NCBI GenBank assembly: GCA_005888865.1
Contig: VBCL01000159.1
Location: 889-6,812 of the forward strand
Reading direction: 5' to 3'
DNA length: 5,924 bases
Source of the DNA: Betaproteobacteria bacterium
Lineage (GTDB): Bacteria > Pseudomonadota > Gammaproteobacteria > Burkholderiales > Casimicrobiaceae
How positions within the stretch are numbered: the first letter of the stretch is position 1; each line of letters starts with the position of its first letter. Shown in pieces: positions 5,410 through 5,924 of the stretch. A program made the translations under genes and the position numbers. Below the pieces are notes generated by a model. It did not search any database. It was not told the origin of the DNA and worked only from the letters and a program-made list of their open reading frames with translations.

Positions 5410-5844
5410 ATGCAATGGGCGACGCGCCGGAGCATCCGGGTCAACCGCACCGCGACCGCATGGCTGATCCGTCGCTTTCTCGATCCGCCGGCCAGGTTCC
5501 TGTTCGTCGCGCCCGAAGAGGTCGCCAAGCTGCAGCTGGCCGAGAGCGCCACCGGCTTCGACGCGCCAGGAGCGACGTACCCGCACCGCGACGAGAAGGG
5601 CCGCTGCTCTTTTGAGGCGCTGGTCGAGGAGCGTCTGCCGGACGATGCCGCGCTCCGCGCGCTCGCGCGCATCGTGCACGGGGCCGACTTCGACGAGCTG
5701 CACGTCGCTGCCGAGTCGGCCGGACTGCGCACCATCTCGCGCGGCTTTCCGCTGGTCAGTGCCAATGACGAGGAGACGGTCGCGAAGGCCTCGTTCCTCT
5801 ACGACGCGCTCTATGCTGCGCTCAAGCAGGGAGGGAAGCCATGA
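5410..5844 (+). CDS. Stand-alone ChrB C-terminal-domain protein
   Basis: This 144-residue cytoplasmic protein consists only of the ChrB_C domain, without the winged-helix part. It lines up with the C-terminal half of the divergent chrB: 'WATRRSIRVNRTATAWLIRRFLDPPARFLFV' (3-33), 'YPHRDEKGRCSFEALV' (57-72), 'ALARIVHGADFDEL' (84-97) and 'ASFLYDALYAALK' (127-139). H59, C66 and H90 match positions kept in ChrB. However, the 'HVDR' of ChrB is 'RVNR' here (R10, N12), so a site may be altered. Lacking a DNA-binding domain, it more likely modulates chromate binding or ChrA/ChrB activity than acts as a regulator (inference). ATG 5410 is chosen because AAGGAG lies 9 nt upstream. An in-frame GTG at 5392, overlapping the chrA stop, is the alternative start. 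The stop overlaps the next gene's ATG by 4 bp, so the genes are probably co-translated. Confidence 0.85.
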   Translation: MQWATRRSIRVNRTATAWLIRRFLDPPARFLFVAPEEVAKLQLAESATGFDAPGATYPHRDEKGRCSFEALVEERLPDDAALRALARIVHGADFDELHVAAESAGLRTISRGFPLVSANDEETVAKASFLYDALYAALKQGGKP

Positions 5845-5924
5845 GGCGCGGAGTCCTGGTCGCGGCAGGCGTGCTGCTGTGCTTCGCCTGCAAGCGAGGT
5901 GCGAAGGAGGTGGTCGTCTACACC
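5841..5924 (+). CDS. Partial extracellular solute-binding (ABC importer) lipoprotein
   Basis: Only the first 28 residues are inside the window. MRRGVLVAAGVLLCFAC is a short basic start plus hydrophobic stretch ending in Cys, like a lipoprotein signal. The lipobox is not canonical (C-F-A-C rather than L-[AS]-[GA]-C). 'KRGAKEVVVYT' follows, matching the opening strand of periplasmic binding proteins, especially the iron(III)/FbpA-like group ('...VVVYT'). If so, it would bind a metal or anion at the outer face of the inner membrane for an ABC importer encoded to the right. ATG 5841 overlaps the preceding stop (ATGA), and GGAGGG lies about 6 nt upstream, so it is probably translationally coupled to the ChrB_C gene. 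The gene is cut by the window edge. The family call rests on a very short segment and the substrate is unknown. Confidence 0.6.
   Translation, partial: MRRGVLVAAGVLLCFACKRGAKEVVVYT

Noticed and set aside
1..5924. CRISPR array, insertion sequence or prophage
   Set aside because: I see no regularly spaced repeats, terminal inverted repeats with a transposase frame, integrase or phage structural gene.

Overview
The window comes from a GC-rich Gram-negative bacterium. The mix of genes (a DUF883-like pair, a remnant resembling small membrane proteins I recall from myxobacteria, and a solute-binding lipoprotein) is compatible with Myxococcota or a related proteobacterial lineage. This is an impression from gene content, not a measured assignment.

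The clear core is a divergent chromate (oxyanion) resistance locus at about 1530-5924. A 98-bp intergenic region (4092-4189) separates two outward transcription units. Leftward (minus strand) run chrB, a full-length two-domain chromate-sensing regulator; a small secreted beta-sandwich protein of the DUF1080/LamG type, which starts inside the chrB stop codon; and a secreted two-repeat DUF1259 (LppY/LpqO-like) protein. Rightward (plus strand) run chrA, a long-chain two-domain CHR-family chromate transporter; a stand-alone copy of the ChrB C-terminal domain; and the first 28 codons of what looks like a periplasmic solute-binding lipoprotein of an ABC importer, which overlaps its upstream neighbour by 4 bp.

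The chrB-chrA intergenic region is the most informative non-coding stretch. It holds two divergent promoters, each with a perfect TTGACA -35 box. In each, a copy of GAT[G/A]CATCTG lies 2-3 bp downstream of the -35 box, inside the spacer. One copy sits in a perfect 14-bp palindrome. This fits one regulator, probably ChrB, repressing both arms by blocking RNA polymerase. chrB itself appears to be leaderless with a GTG start.

The left part (1-1529) is much less densely coding. It holds a two-gene minus-strand operon of DUF883-like membrane proteins sharing an 'IRE-x-P...G-x-x-LG-x-G/A-Y-V' membrane anchor. Divergent from it is a plus-strand remnant of a small membrane protein, interrupted by TGA after 24 codons and losing any membrane-protein character about 20 codons later. 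Bases 1-455 carry no gene I can support.

Working model: chromate entering the cell is sensed by ChrB, which releases chrA (efflux) and its accessory ChrB-C protein. It also releases two exported proteins of unknown function, which would place part of the response outside the inner membrane. The overlap with a solute-binding protein suggests that import of a metal or anion is co-regulated with chromate efflux.
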